Positions 16,989 to 26,131 of a stretch of DNA of 64,000 nucleotides are shown here, piece by piece (positions within the stretch are counted from its first letter, which is position 1; the number at the start of each line of letters is the position of its first letter). The notes under the pieces were generated by a model. The model searched no databases. It was not told where the DNA came from and saw only the letters and a program-made list of their open reading frames with translations. The translations under genes and the position numbers were made by a program. The stretch comes from Rhodohalobacter sp. 614A (GTDB taxonomy: Bacteria > Bacteroidota > Rhodothermia > Balneolales > Balneolaceae): assembly GCF_021462415.1 (NCBI RefSeq), contig NZ_JAKEDS010000001.1, positions 156,173 to 220,172 of the forward strand, read 5' to 3'.

Positions 16989-17433
16989 GATAATGATGTT
17001 TTTCTTCCTCAATATCGGAAATATCGGGATGATGATTATGCTTTTCTATATCACATAATTGATGATGTCGGTAATTAAACCAATGTCCGGTGATTAAAAC
17101 GGCGCTCCCCAAAACGGTAAGTGTTGTCTCAAACCAAAGTCCGATCCAGAAATGGCCGGCCACCCAACCGATCAAAATTAAAAGAAATCCTGAAGTAAGA
17201 GTGCCCGTAATTTTCCGGTCAAAGTGGCTTCGTTTGGATGCAAAATAGATGGTTGGTGCAATTAAAAGGATGAAAATCGGGTGAAGCCAATCGTGCAGTA
17301 TCGATGCAAATCCCCATAAAGGAAGTACAGCGACAATTACAGGCAGCAATAAACAATGAATGGCACAAGCGCCGGAAATACCTATTCCAAGCTTATCCCA
17401 AAACAAGGAGGCAGTTAAACGTTTATCTGACAA
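16975..17433 (-). CDS. MerC-domain membrane protein with His-rich tail
   Basis: A 152-residue protein with four hydrophobic segments and the MerC hallmark GACAIHCLLLP (about 21-31), in which two cysteines and a histidine face a transmembrane helix. The C-terminal tail (about 118-152) is very rich in His and acidic residues (HHQLC, HNHH, KHHYH). MerC proteins were named for mercury uptake, but homologues outside mer operons are thought to move other metals, and the His tail fits Zn, Co or Ni. The annotated start is TTG at 17433 because no in-frame ATG is nearby. It is co-transcribed with the ribbon-helix-helix gene. Confidence 0.8.
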   Translation of the reverse strand: MSDKRLTASLFWDKLGIGISGACAIHCLLLPVIVAVLPLWGFASILHDWLHPIFILLIAPTIYFASKRSHFDRKITGTLTSGFLLILIGWVAGHFWIGLWFETTLTVLGSAVLITGHWFNYRHHQLCDIEKHNHHPDISDIEEEKHHYHEAS

Positions 17434-17456
17434 AATATTCTCTTCAGTTTCATTTT

Positions 17457-17493
17457 ATAGTGTGTATAAAAATACACACTATTTACACACTAT
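17457..17493. promoter_or_regulatory. Palindromic operator of the MerC/RHH operon
   Basis: Perfect 11-base arms, ATAGTGTGTAT (17457-17467) and ATACACACTAT (17472-17482), are separated by AAAA. A third half-site, ACACACTAT (17485-17493), lies 11 bases after the matching half-site at 17474-17482, about one helical turn. It starts 24 bases upstream of the MerC-type start codon, so it should overlap the promoter. The ribbon-helix-helix protein encoded in the operon is the obvious candidate binder. Confidence 0.65.
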
Positions 17494-17536
17494 TCAAGAG
17501 GCGTAAAATGACAGATTTATAAATCGGCTGGGCTAC

Positions 17537-17929
17537 TTATTCTTCCCTTGTAGCAGAAAATGGCAGCGAACCTTCCGGTGTTCTTACAGATCCGTTCAAT
17601 TCATTCCCTTCCAGGGTACAAACTGTAGTAACCAGGCCGCCATCAACGTAAGCTTTAAAGGTTACGGTATCTGCTTCTACTTCTACCGAGTTCATGGTAA
17701 TGGTTCTGCCAGTTTCAAAAACAATCTTGCCGGTAAAACCGTCGTCTTCAGATTCTTCAAATACAAGTTTTCCCTGGCTGTACTCCGGCATGGTCTGTTC
17801 TACATTAAAAACCCATGATCCTGCCAGACCGTCAATCATCGAAATGCTTGCCGTTAGAACAACCGATAACAGGAGTGTTGTGATCAAAAGAATATGATTC
17901 TGTTTCATATTATTAAGAATTAGGTTCAT
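17537..17929 (-). CDS. Small secreted protein, beta-rich, function unknown
   Basis: A 130-residue frame (123 if the in-frame ATG at 17908 is used). It has a signal peptide (HILLITTLLLSVVLTASISM) and a mature part rich in beta-strand patterns: 'GSWVFNVEQTMPEYSQGKLVFEE', 'TGKIVFETGRTITMNSVEVEADTVTF' and 'CTLEGNELNGSVRTPEGSLPFSATREE'. The alternating strands and the opening 'LAGSWVFNV' resemble small lipocalin-like domains found in many secreted Bacteroidota proteins, also as the N-terminal domain of hydrolases such as the one at 47160-48581. No catalytic motif is seen. It lies 20 bases downstream of scpB on the same strand and may be read through. Confidence 0.65.
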   Translation of the reverse strand: MNLILNNMKQNHILLITTLLLSVVLTASISMIDGLAGSWVFNVEQTMPEYSQGKLVFEESEDDGFTGKIVFETGRTITMNSVEVEADTVTFKAYVDGGLVTTVCTLEGNELNGSVRTPEGSLPFSATREE

Positions 17930-17949
17930 GTTTATGGTAGGTTTAAAAA

Positions 17950-18657
17950 TTATGTATCGGAGGAATCCGTATTCTCCTCATTGCCTTCCTCTCTGTCTTC
18001 AACAAATCCTTCAAAAATTTCCCTGGCCTCTTCATCCTCGAGTTCCATTTGCCGCTCCATAAGCAAACGACGATGTTCAGCCATATCATCATCTTTCAAA
18101 ATTTCGTCAATCTCTCGTGGTTTTGGAAGCTCGTCAACCGAATTAATGCCAAAATGCTTCAGAAAATAGGTAGTGGTTTTATAAAGCAACGGTTTACCCG
18201 GAGAATCGGCACGGCCTGAAACCTTGATCAACATTTTTTCAAGCAGTTGCCGCAGGATATACCCGGAATCCACACCACGAATGCTGTCTACTTCCGGTTT
18301 TGTAATCGGCTGCCTATACGCAACAATCGCCAGTGTTTCGATGGCGGGCTGCGAAAGTTTCCGGTAGGCATTTTCATGCTGAAAGATACTCAGCCACGGA
18401 TGATATCTCGGCTGCGTTACGAATGTGTAACCACCTCCGGTTTCTTCAATCCGAAAGGAAAGGTCGTTCTCCTCAAACCGGGTATTGAGCTGGCCTACAA
18501 TTTTATGAATCACTTTTTGATCCAGTTCAAGCTCTTCTTCACTCTCTTTGATAATACCGGATATTTTTTCCCATGATATGGGTTCCGGGCTTGAGAAAAT
18601 AAGAGCCTCGATGACCGAGGTAAGGCGGGTGCCGTCTACAAAACGATAGTCTAACAT
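17950..18657 (-). CDS. scpB: Segregation and condensation protein B
   Basis: A 235-residue protein with two winged-helix domains. Family motifs are 'VIEALIFSSPEPISWEKI' near the N-terminus, 'FVTQPRYHPWLSIFQHE', 'LSQPAIETLAIVAYRQPITKPEVDSIRGVDS' (about 95-125) and 'GRADSPGKPLLYKTTTYFLKHFGINSVDELP'. ScpB binds the kleisin ScpA and SMC to form the bacterial condensin that compacts and segregates the chromosome. No scpA or smc is in the window. The C-terminal 55 residues are an acidic extension. It follows the aspartoacylase-like gene by 38 bases. Confidence 0.93.
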   Translation of the reverse strand: MLDYRFVDGTRLTSVIEALIFSSPEPISWEKISGIIKESEEELELDQKVIHKIVGQLNTRFEENDLSFRIEETGGGYTFVTQPRYHPWLSIFQHENAYRKLSQPAIETLAIVAYRQPITKPEVDSIRGVDSGYILRQLLEKMLIKVSGRADSPGKPLLYKTTTYFLKHFGINSVDELPKPREIDEILKDDDMAEHRRLLMERQMELEDEEAREIFEGFVEDREEGNEENTDSSDT

Positions 18658-18695
18658 TCAGGTTTTAAAAACTGGTTAAAAAATTAATTCCAAAT

Positions 18696-19853
18696 TCATC
18701 GGCGATAGCAAATTAATGTATCCTCGTCTTTTTGGGTAACCCTGTATCCCAACAGGTGAAAAATATCTTTTACAAGAAAACGGGCTACATTCAGGTTCAC
18801 CTCATAACTGTGTTCACCAACCTGAGTAACACCCGGCAGGTATTTTAATAATGTATGAAAAAAGCTCTTTCTTAAATACCCCGATAATGTCAGCCAGAAT
18901 GCAGAAACTTTACGGACTATCAGAAATCCGTCGTTGCCAACTTTTTGATAAAGCGGCATAAAAATTCTGCCTGATCTCGGAGCTTTGATCAAATTTCCGT
19001 GTTCATAAGCCAGGGGCATATCTTTTTCAATCTGGTCAAAATTTTGAAATCCATCGAGCATCTCAAATCTCTGGGGATCATCTACAATTTTATGATGAAC
19101 AATTTCATAATAGGTTGCCGGAACACCATTTTCTGTTTTTAAGAGTTCTCTGTTTCTGATTCTGTTTTCCTCAGACAATTCATAAATGCCAAGTTTATCC
19201 AAAACCAGCCACAAAAAAGCTTCACTCCTTATTACAGATACTTCTGCATTATGAGCACCGGCTTCAAACCCGATGGCTTTAAACCCAAGATTATTGATAT
19301 AGCTTAAAAGTGTTCCCTGGATATTTTCTTCAATCCCCAAAATTTGCGGCACAGGAAAACCTTTTGCTAAATCGCGGTTTTCGAGAGTGTCATTCAAAAG
19401 AATAAAACCGCAGCTTTGAGAAGAAGTTGTATGCAGATCAATAAATACAAAATCACTGGAGGTGCCGGAGTGGGTATCAATAATGTGATCCACCGTTTTT
19501 TTGATCTCAAGGCTTTCCAAATATTCCGCCGGCCTGTTTTCTGCGCGCCGAATGGAAAAATCCTGGCTGGTATTAAATCGCTCCCATAACCGGTTCAGAT
19601 CTGTATCCAGAAAACGAATGCCAAGTTTAACCGCTTCAATATTCCCGGTAACCGCATACACAGTGCCATTAATCGGCTCATCATCCCCTGACAATCTCTT
19701 CGCTATCCGGTCAACCGCATACATGCCGGCCGGTTCATTTCCGTGAATTCCAACAAATAAGACAAGTACAGGACCCTTTTTATTACCAGACTTTGACCAC
19801 CGTATTCTTTCTACTTTCTTTTCCTGTTGTTGCTTTGGCTCAGTTTTTTGCAT
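18696..19853 (-). CDS. Aspartoacylase / succinylglutamate desuccinylase family zinc hydrolase
   Basis: A 385-residue M14-like zinc carboxypeptidase-fold protein. The first zinc motif is GIHGNEPAG (about 35-43, His and Glu ligands). The second zinc histidine is in 'VFIDLHTTSSQSCGF' (about 140), and 'AIGFEAGAHN' supplies the region of the catalytic Glu. The C-terminal domain ('YEHGNLIKAPRSGRIFMPLY') matches the AspA/AstE C-terminal beta-domain. These enzymes cleave an acyl group from an N-acyl amino acid. Its start overlaps the upstream CBS-fused ligase gene by 14 bases, so it is tightly coupled to the gamma-glutamyl ligase pair and perhaps acts on its product. The substrate is unknown. Confidence 0.85.
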   Translation of the reverse strand: MQKTEPKQQQEKKVERIRWSKSGNKKGPVLVLFVGIHGNEPAGMYAVDRIAKRLSGDDEPINGTVYAVTGNIEAVKLGIRFLDTDLNRLWERFNTSQDFSIRRAENRPAEYLESLEIKKTVDHIIDTHSGTSSDFVFIDLHTTSSQSCGFILLNDTLENRDLAKGFPVPQILGIEENIQGTLLSYINNLGFKAIGFEAGAHNAEVSVIRSEAFLWLVLDKLGIYELSEENRIRNRELLKTENGVPATYYEIVHHKIVDDPQRFEMLDGFQNFDQIEKDMPLAYEHGNLIKAPRSGRIFMPLYQKVGNDGFLIVRKVSAFWLTLSGYLRKSFFHTLLKYLPGVTQVGEHSYEVNLNVARFLVKDIFHLLGYRVTQKDEDTLICYRR

Positions 19854-21741
19854 CCGTATTCTTCTTCATCTTATTCCAGATATCCTGTGTATCCTTATCT
19901 GTAATAATGCCAATCAATTCATTTTTTTCAACCACAGGAAGACAACTCACTCCTTTATCAATCATTAACAGCATGGCGTACTTGATATCGTCATTCGGGC
20001 CGATGGTAACCGGGTCGGTGTCCATCACATCAGCCGCCGTTGCGAGGCCGTCTTTATCAGGGTTGTTAAGATAACGAACCAGCCGGTTCTTTGTAATAAT
20101 TCCTTTTAGTTTTCCATGGCTGTCTTCCACCGGCAAATGATGAATATTCCGCCAATCCATAACTTTCAGAACCAATTCGGCGATATCATTTTCCTGAACC
20201 GTAACAAGATTTGTAGTCATGATATTACTTACAATATCATACTGCATTTCCAGCTTTTCGGCTTCGCTGATTTTTGCCACACCCCATTCATGCACAGGTT
20301 TCCCTGTCAGTTTTCTGTAATGCATAATTGCCGTTAAGGCCACCGTGGATTCTTCCCTGGTGAGATTTTCTCTCAACTTTCGATAACTCTCCACAATCCA
20401 ACGGGAACCTGTAGCATGATTTTCTGCCCGCCCCCGAATGATATCCAGGTTTTTGTCGATATCACTCTGATTGATTCCTTTCTTTTCGAGCCCTTCTCTT
20501 GCCATCGGAATTAAAACTTCGAGAATCAGTCTTCTTGCCGACATTAATTTACCATCCCAAACCATTCCGCTTTGAATGCCCCACATGGCAGCTTTGTAGA
20601 AATTTTCCTTCACTTCATCAAAATTGATGCGCTCCCAGATATTCTTGTATTTCTCGGGAATGTTGCACATTAACCCAATCCAAAAGGCAAAATTTGCGAT
20701 CTCATCCTGAACCGTGGGTCCCGAAGGTAAATAGCGATTTTCGATACGAAGATGCGGAACACCGTCAAGAACTCCATAGCACGGCCGATTCCATTTATAA
20801 ACAGTGCCGTTATGGAGTTGCAGGGCTTTCAGGTTAGGGATCTTTCCATTCTTCAGCGTATCCAATGAATCATGCTCAATATCGGTGAGGAATAAAAGCG
20901 TGTGGCGGGCAATATCATTTTTATAAACGTCTGAGACACTTTTTATCCACCGGTTTCCAAAGGTTACACGCTGTTCCCGTTCTCTCAAATGATATCCTTT
21001 TCCCCGTGTATCGATACTTTGTTGAAAGAGAGGAATTCGCGTTTCAGCCCAGAGTTGTTTCCCGATCAGCAACGGCGAATTACACGCTACAGACAACACC
21101 GGCCCCGACAACATTTGTGCCCAATTATACATATCTGTAAACTCATCCGGCTCAACCTGGTAGTGGCACTGAAAACTGGTGTTGCAGGCTTCAAAGAGAA
21201 TGTTGTTATGCGTGAGAATTAACTCATCCACACCTGTGATATTCAATTCAAAATCCTCTCCCCGCAATTCCGACATAATATCGGCGAGAGCGGCATACCG
21301 CGGTTTTGGAGTCATGTATTCCATTTGCACGGCCCGAAAATCAATAGACGGCAAAATACCTGTCAGGATGATTCTTTCGTCAAGCCGGTTTGCCGCATCT
21401 TCTGCCTTTCCCAGCAAACTCACGAGTTGAGATTGCATTTTTGAAAAACAATCTCCCTTCAATTCCATGGGATCCAAATTGATCTCCAAATTGTACTTTG
21501 CCAGTTCCGGCGTGAAATGAGGATCGTCTACTTTCTCTAAAATCTCCAGGGCATTCATGGACGGTTTGAAGTACTTATCCACCAGGCAGAATTCCTGTTC
21601 CGCCCCGATCCGGCTAATCCCGGATTCGATCTGGCCATTCTGAAGCATTTGATCAATCGCTTCAACATCGTGCAAAAGATGTTTTAAGAAGAGCTTCCGG
21701 GACTCCGGTTCTTTGGCAATAGAGAGTTTTTGCTGGCCCAT
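19840..21741 (-). CDS. Glutamate-cysteine ligase (GCS2) family protein fused to two CBS domains, copy 1
   Basis: A 633-residue protein. Residues about 1-480 form a GCS2-type carboxylate-amine ligase with 'RIGAEQEFCLVDKYFKP' (about 44), 'LNITGVDELILTHNNILFEACNTSFQCHYQV' in pieces, 'NSPLLIGKQLWAETRIPLF' and 'VPHLRIENRYLPSGPTVQDEIAN'. Residues about 490-625 are a pair of CBS domains (IMTTNLVTVQEND, VMDTDPVTIGPNDD, GVSCLPVVEKNELIGIITDKD), which usually bind adenine nucleotides. It should join an amino compound to the gamma-carboxylate of glutamate, possibly making gamma-glutamylcysteine. It is the second of two tandem paralogues (gap 16 bases) downstream of egtD. CBS fusion suggests control by energy state. 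Confidence 0.85.
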   Translation of the reverse strand: MGQQKLSIAKEPESRKLFLKHLLHDVEAIDQMLQNGQIESGISRIGAEQEFCLVDKYFKPSMNALEILEKVDDPHFTPELAKYNLEINLDPMELKGDCFSKMQSQLVSLLGKAEDAANRLDERIILTGILPSIDFRAVQMEYMTPKPRYAALADIMSELRGEDFELNITGVDELILTHNNILFEACNTSFQCHYQVEPDEFTDMYNWAQMLSGPVLSVACNSPLLIGKQLWAETRIPLFQQSIDTRGKGYHLREREQRVTFGNRWIKSVSDVYKNDIARHTLLFLTDIEHDSLDTLKNGKIPNLKALQLHNGTVYKWNRPCYGVLDGVPHLRIENRYLPSGPTVQDEIANFAFWIGLMCNIPEKYKNIWERINFDEVKENFYKAAMWGIQSGMVWDGKLMSARRLILEVLIPMAREGLEKKGINQSDIDKNLDIIRGRAENHATGSRWIVESYRKLRENLTREESTVALTAIMHYRKLTGKPVHEWGVAKISEAEKLEMQYDIVSNIMTTNLVTVQENDIAELVLKVMDWRNIHHLPVEDSHGKLKGIITKNRLVRYLNNPDKDGLATAADVMDTDPVTIGPNDDIKYAMLLMIDKGVSCLPVVEKNELIGIITDKDTQDIWNKMKKNTDAKN

Positions 21742-21757
21742 AGTTTCTCCAACCTAC

Positions 21758-23710
21758 CTACTTTTCCGGATTGTCAGAGTCCGTCTTGTTTTTGTCATTA
21801 TCACTGTGCAAACGTCTCAACAATCTTGAAGTAATGGTCATATAGTTTTGTTCCGTAATGATACCCACCAGCCGGTTATTCTTTACAACCGGAAGGCACC
21901 CGATCCGCTGGCCGTCCATAATATCTATCGCTTCCAAAATGGATGCTTCGGGATGAATCGTAATCGGATTTTTGATCATAATTTCTTCCACCGATTTACT
22001 TGAAGAGCCTTTGTTATGCAGAATATCATTAAACTCCCTGAAAATCATTCGCATGGTTATCAGCCCCACAAGATGCTTGCTGTCGTCCTCGACAGGCACA
22101 TACCGGATTCGTCTCCATTCAAACAGATTCGCTACCAACTCGATGATATCATCCTTCTGAACGGTAAACAGATCGGTCGTCATGAATTCCTCCACCAACA
22201 GGCTGGACGGCTGCCACATTTCCATATCATCCAGTTTTGCCAGCCCCCATTTATGGGCCGGTTCTCCCTTTTTCTGATTTTTGATCATGGCATTGGTTAC
22301 GGCCGTCAAAGCCTGCTCACGACTGATATCTTTCGTAAGTGAGTTGTATGATTTCACCATCCAATAGCTTCCGGTTTGAGCGGCTTCCGTCCGTTCCTCA
22401 ATAATATCGAGGTAACTGGTAATATCTCCCTTATCAACTCCTGCTTTTTCCAATCCTTTTCGGGCGAGTGGCAGCAACTCATTTGTGATGAGATCCACAG
22501 CCGTGAACCGCTTGTCATTCACCCACTTAAATTTCGTATCCAGACCCAGTTTGGATGCCGCAAAGAAATTCATTCGTGCATCATCAAAATCCAGGCTTTC
22601 AGTGATATCTTCGTACTCTTCATCCATACCGTTTAGCAAACCCAGCCAGAATGAAGCATTTGCAATTTCATCTGTCACAGTTGGACCGGAGGGAAAAATC
22701 CTGTTCTCAATTCGTAAATGCGGAACCCCATTACTGACGCCATAACACGGCCGATTCCACCGGTACACCGTTCCGTTATGAACCTGGAGAGCCATCAGTT
22801 TTGGAATTTCTCCCTTATCTAAAATTTCATCTACTTCCTCGGTGATGTTCGAACTGAGCATCACGCGATATCGCGCAATATCTTCCTTGTAAATTTCGAG
22901 GATACTGTCTTTCAGCCACTCGTTTCCAAAGGTGACCCGTGGACTGCTTTCCCTCAGGTGATCGCCCACTTTCCGGGTATCCACCGATTGATGGAAAAGT
23001 GCAACTCGTGTTTCTGCCCAGAGCCGTTTCCCAAAGAGGAGAGGCGAATTTACGGCACTTGCCAGAACGGGCCCTGTGATGGCCTGGGCAAGATTATATT
23101 TCTTCACAAATTCTTCCGGCGTGACTTGGATATGAACCTGGAATCCGGTGTTGCAGGCTTCCAGCAAAGGCGTATCAAACCGCATCAAAAGCTCGTCCAT
23201 TCCCTGAATGCGAAGGTCGTACTCATCACCCCGAAGTTTGTTAATCGCTGCACAAAGGGCTTTATATCTCGGCAAAGGCGTAAGATTTTCGATATCGAGA
23301 TCCGATTTCCGAATGGTTGGAAGAACACCTGTTAAAACAATATCGCCGTCAAATTGCCGGATGGTTCGGCGAACTTTATCAAGCTGATGAAGAATATTTT
23401 CCTCCATTTTAGAGAGGCATTTACCTTCAAATGTGAGCGGCTCAAGGTTGGTCTCCAGATTAAACTTTGCAAGCTCTGTTGTGAAATTTTCGTCATTGAG
23501 AGCCTCCAACAATTCCATTGAAATAGGAGCCGGTTTGGCATATTTATCCACAAGGCAAAGCTCCTGTTCCGCCCCGATCCGAATGGTATCCTTCTCAAAC
23601 AGATCACTTTCCAGCATTCTCTCCATCGCCCGGATATCCTTCAACAGGTACTTGATAAACTCCTGGGTTTGTTCTCGGTTCTCAGCAAGTTTTACGGTTT
23701 CTACACCCAT
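21758..23710 (-). CDS. Glutamate-cysteine ligase (GCS2) family protein fused to two CBS domains, copy 2
   Basis: A 650-residue paralogue of the neighbouring gene with the same domain order. It has the GCS2 ligase motifs 'RIGAEQELCLVDKYAKP', 'MDELLMRFDTPLLEACNTGFQVHIQV', 'NSPLLFGKRLWAETRVALF' and 'VPHLRIENRIFPSGPTVTDEIAN', then a C-terminal CBS pair (about 500-635, 'EFMTTDLFTVQKDD', 'IMIKNPITIHPEASI', 'RIGCLPVVKNNRLVGIITEQN'). The two copies are clearly diverged along their whole length, so this is an old duplication kept in tandem, perhaps with two substrates or a hetero-oligomer. Both keep the same ligase motifs. It lies 134 bases downstream of egtD, which points to gamma-glutamylcysteine supply for ergothioneine, the EgtA role in mycobacteria. 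Confidence 0.85.
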   Translation of the reverse strand: MGVETVKLAENREQTQEFIKYLLKDIRAMERMLESDLFEKDTIRIGAEQELCLVDKYAKPAPISMELLEALNDENFTTELAKFNLETNLEPLTFEGKCLSKMEENILHQLDKVRRTIRQFDGDIVLTGVLPTIRKSDLDIENLTPLPRYKALCAAINKLRGDEYDLRIQGMDELLMRFDTPLLEACNTGFQVHIQVTPEEFVKKYNLAQAITGPVLASAVNSPLLFGKRLWAETRVALFHQSVDTRKVGDHLRESSPRVTFGNEWLKDSILEIYKEDIARYRVMLSSNITEEVDEILDKGEIPKLMALQVHNGTVYRWNRPCYGVSNGVPHLRIENRIFPSGPTVTDEIANASFWLGLLNGMDEEYEDITESLDFDDARMNFFAASKLGLDTKFKWVNDKRFTAVDLITNELLPLARKGLEKAGVDKGDITSYLDIIEERTEAAQTGSYWMVKSYNSLTKDISREQALTAVTNAMIKNQKKGEPAHKWGLAKLDDMEMWQPSSLLVEEFMTTDLFTVQKDDIIELVANLFEWRRIRYVPVEDDSKHLVGLITMRMIFREFNDILHNKGSSSKSVEEIMIKNPITIHPEASILEAIDIMDGQRIGCLPVVKNNRLVGIITEQNYMTITSRLLRRLHSDNDKNKTDSDNPEK

Positions 23711-23844
23711 AGGCGATTGGATTCAGATATTGCGATTCGGTACCCGGACTTGTATCAGTTCTATTAATAGCAATTTAACTGAAACGTATCAAACTCGGAA
23801 ACGGGGATTATTTACCCTTAAAGCTAATTTTATCAGAATAAAAC

Positions 23845-24780
23845 TTACTTCTTCTCAAAATAGTGAACACTAAACCGCTTCTTCGAATCCAGCCAGGTTT
23901 TTCTGAGGTAGAATTTTTCAGAAATCAGTTCTTCAAATTCATCAACCGAATATTTGTAGGAGTTTTCTGTGTGAATCATCTCTCCTTTTCTGAAATCAAT
24001 TTTTTCACCCGAAGCCGAAAGAGTCACTGACTGATTATCGAGGCTCATCAAATACATTTCCATCCTGCCTTCGGTTTCATTATAGAATGCCCGGTGCCGA
24101 AATTTCTCCACCTCAAAGTTCCCTTCCAATTCTCTATTGATTCGCCTCAAAAGATTGAGATTAAATTCTGCCGTAATTCCCTTGCTGTCGTTATAGGCTT
24201 TATTTAATACATCGGGATCTTTTTTGAGGTCGACTCCAATCAGCAAGCCTCCGTTTTCCGCAAGAAGATCCGTAGACTGAAACAGAAAATCCCTGGCCTG
24301 ATCGGGCGTAAAATTCCCAATGGTAGAGCCGGGGAAAAAAATCACGCGTTTGTTCGCATATCCATTTACTGCTATTTCAAACGGCTTGGTATAATCCGCA
24401 GCGATTGGCGTAATTTTCAGATCCGGAAATTCACTGCGCAATTTTTCCGCTTCTTCGAATAAGAAATCCCGCGAAATATCTACGGGTACATACCCGGCAA
24501 TATCATTCAGCTCTTTTAATAACAGTCTTGTTTTTCTGCTGCTGCCACTTCCAAATTCTATAATCAGACTGTTTGGACCAATGGTTTGGGAAATTTCACC
24601 GGAATTCTTCTGAAGGATTTCTAACTCGGCTTGAGTCAGGTAATACTCGTCAAGGTTAGAAATTTTCTCAAAGAGCCCGGATCCCCGATCGTCATAAAAA
24701 TACTTACTGGGTAGACTTTTTTGATCTTTTTTAAGCCCTTCAAGAACATCTTCCTCAAAGGCTGAAACCGTTTTTTCCAT
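23845..24780 (-). CDS. egtD: L-histidine N-alpha-methyltransferase
   Basis: A 311-residue SAM-dependent methyltransferase. Hallmarks are 'LPSKYFYDDRGSGLFEKI' (about 23-40), 'LDEYYLTQAELEIL', the SAM loop 'IIEFGSGSSRKTRLLL' (about 73-88), 'YVPVDIS' (97-103), 'VIFFPGSTIGNF' and 'MIHTENSYKYS'. EgtD trimethylates histidine to hercynine, the first step of ergothioneine synthesis. It is 46 bases downstream of egtB on the same strand, the usual pairing. Length and motifs are complete. Confidence 0.93.
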   Translation of the reverse strand: MEKTVSAFEEDVLEGLKKDQKSLPSKYFYDDRGSGLFEKISNLDEYYLTQAELEILQKNSGEISQTIGPNSLIIEFGSGSSRKTRLLLKELNDIAGYVPVDISRDFLFEEAEKLRSEFPDLKITPIAADYTKPFEIAVNGYANKRVIFFPGSTIGNFTPDQARDFLFQSTDLLAENGGLLIGVDLKKDPDVLNKAYNDSKGITAEFNLNLLRRINRELEGNFEVEKFRHRAFYNETEGRMEMYLMSLDNQSVTLSASGEKIDFRKGEMIHTENSYKYSVDEFEELISEKFYLRKTWLDSKKRFSVHYFEKK

Positions 24781-24826
24781 TCTTTTTATTTTTCTTTCTA
24801 CTGATGATTTCTCCTGATAAACTTTC

Positions 24827-26131
24827 TCATTCGGAATTCACGTCTTTAGCCAAACGAATCCCGGTAAATTGCCAGCGTGCATCCGTATGAAAAAAGTTCC
24901 GGTACGTTTTCCTGAAATGTGATTTTGGCGTGGCACACGAACCTCCCCGAAGAACATACTGGTTCACCATAAATTTTCCATTGTACTCACCAAGTTTTCC
25001 GGGAAAGGGTTTAAAGCCCGGATATGGCGAATAAGAACTTTGGGTCCACTGCCACACATCGCCAAACATCTGTTTCAATCCGTTGTTATCATTTTCTACA
25101 GCGGCAGGATGATAATGACCTCCTTCAACAAAATGCCCTTCCTTTGGGACCTGTTTCGCTGCAACTTCCCATTCCTGCTCGGTTGGTAAACGGCAGCCCG
25201 CCCATCGGGCATAAGCATCCGCTTCAAAATAACTAACATGACAAACCGGTTCATTGGGATCCAGTTTTTCTAATCCGCTGAGTGTAAAGTGATACCATTC
25301 ACCATCGCGCTGCACCCAATAAAGCGGCCACTCCCATTCTTCTTTCTCGATGGTTGCGAATCCTTCATCCAGCCACCATTTGGGGTTTTGATATCCGCCA
25401 TCTTCAATAAACTCGATAAACTCTCCATTGGTTACCAGCCGGTCGGCCATTTTGAAGTTCTGGATGTAGGTTTTATGAGATGGAAATTCATTGTCAAACC
25501 CAAACTCTCCGCCTTTGTGGCCTACAGAATAAACGCCTTCCTCAAACTCCATCCAGCGAATTTCTTCAACTGATTCAATCTCAGGTCGCCGGGTTTCTGT
25601 ATAAATCGGGTAGAGCGGATTCTGGCCCAGCATATATTTCAGGTCGGTCAGCATTAATTCCTGATGCTGCTGTTCATGATTCAGCCCAACTTCTATAAGC
25701 GGAAGCCATTCATCAAATGCATCTTCAGACAAACCATCGATAAACTGATGCATTTTTTTGTCGATATACTGTCGATACTCAAACACTTTTTTAACGGTAG
25801 GGCGAGATAGGTTTCCTCGCTTATCGCGGCAGTGCGGATCTCCCGTTTGTACGTAATACGAATTAAAAATATAACTGTATTGCGGGTGCAGAGAATCGAA
25901 ACCCTCAATTGCTTTGTCCAGAATAAAAGTCTCAAAAAACCAGCTTGTATGCGCCAGGTGCCACTTTGTCGGGCTTGCGTTTTCCATCGCCTGGATCACA
26001 AAATCTTCAATTTCCAGGGGAATTGTGAGTTTTTCGGTTGCTTCCCTTACTTCATCGTACCTATGCTTGATTTTCTTTTTTTCAAACTCAAATTCTTCAG
26101 TAACCTTTGCTTTTCTGGTTAGCGGACTCAT
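24827..26131 (-). CDS. egtB: Ergothioneine biosynthesis sulfoxide synthase EgtB
   Basis: A 434-residue non-heme iron enzyme. The N-terminal DinB-like domain has the iron-binding histidines: 'KWHLAHTSWFFE' (H61) and 'GLNHEQQHQELML' (H152 and H156). The C-terminal formylglycine-generating-enzyme-like domain (about 195-430) contains 'VTNGEFIEFIEDGGYQNPKWW', 'PVCHVSYFEADAYARWAGCRLPTEQEWEVAA' and 'WQWTQSSYSPYPGF' plus 'RKTYRNFFHTDARWQFTGIRLA'. EgtB forms the C-S bond between hercynine and cysteine or gamma-glutamylcysteine. It is the first gene of the cluster and is divergent from the gene at 26413. Which thiol it uses cannot be told by eye. No egtC or egtE homologue is in the window. Confidence 0.93.
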   Translation of the reverse strand: MSPLTRKAKVTEEFEFEKKKIKHRYDEVREATEKLTIPLEIEDFVIQAMENASPTKWHLAHTSWFFETFILDKAIEGFDSLHPQYSYIFNSYYVQTGDPHCRDKRGNLSRPTVKKVFEYRQYIDKKMHQFIDGLSEDAFDEWLPLIEVGLNHEQQHQELMLTDLKYMLGQNPLYPIYTETRRPEIESVEEIRWMEFEEGVYSVGHKGGEFGFDNEFPSHKTYIQNFKMADRLVTNGEFIEFIEDGGYQNPKWWLDEGFATIEKEEWEWPLYWVQRDGEWYHFTLSGLEKLDPNEPVCHVSYFEADAYARWAGCRLPTEQEWEVAAKQVPKEGHFVEGGHYHPAAVENDNNGLKQMFGDVWQWTQSSYSPYPGFKPFPGKLGEYNGKFMVNQYVLRGGSCATPKSHFRKTYRNFFHTDARWQFTGIRLAKDVNSE

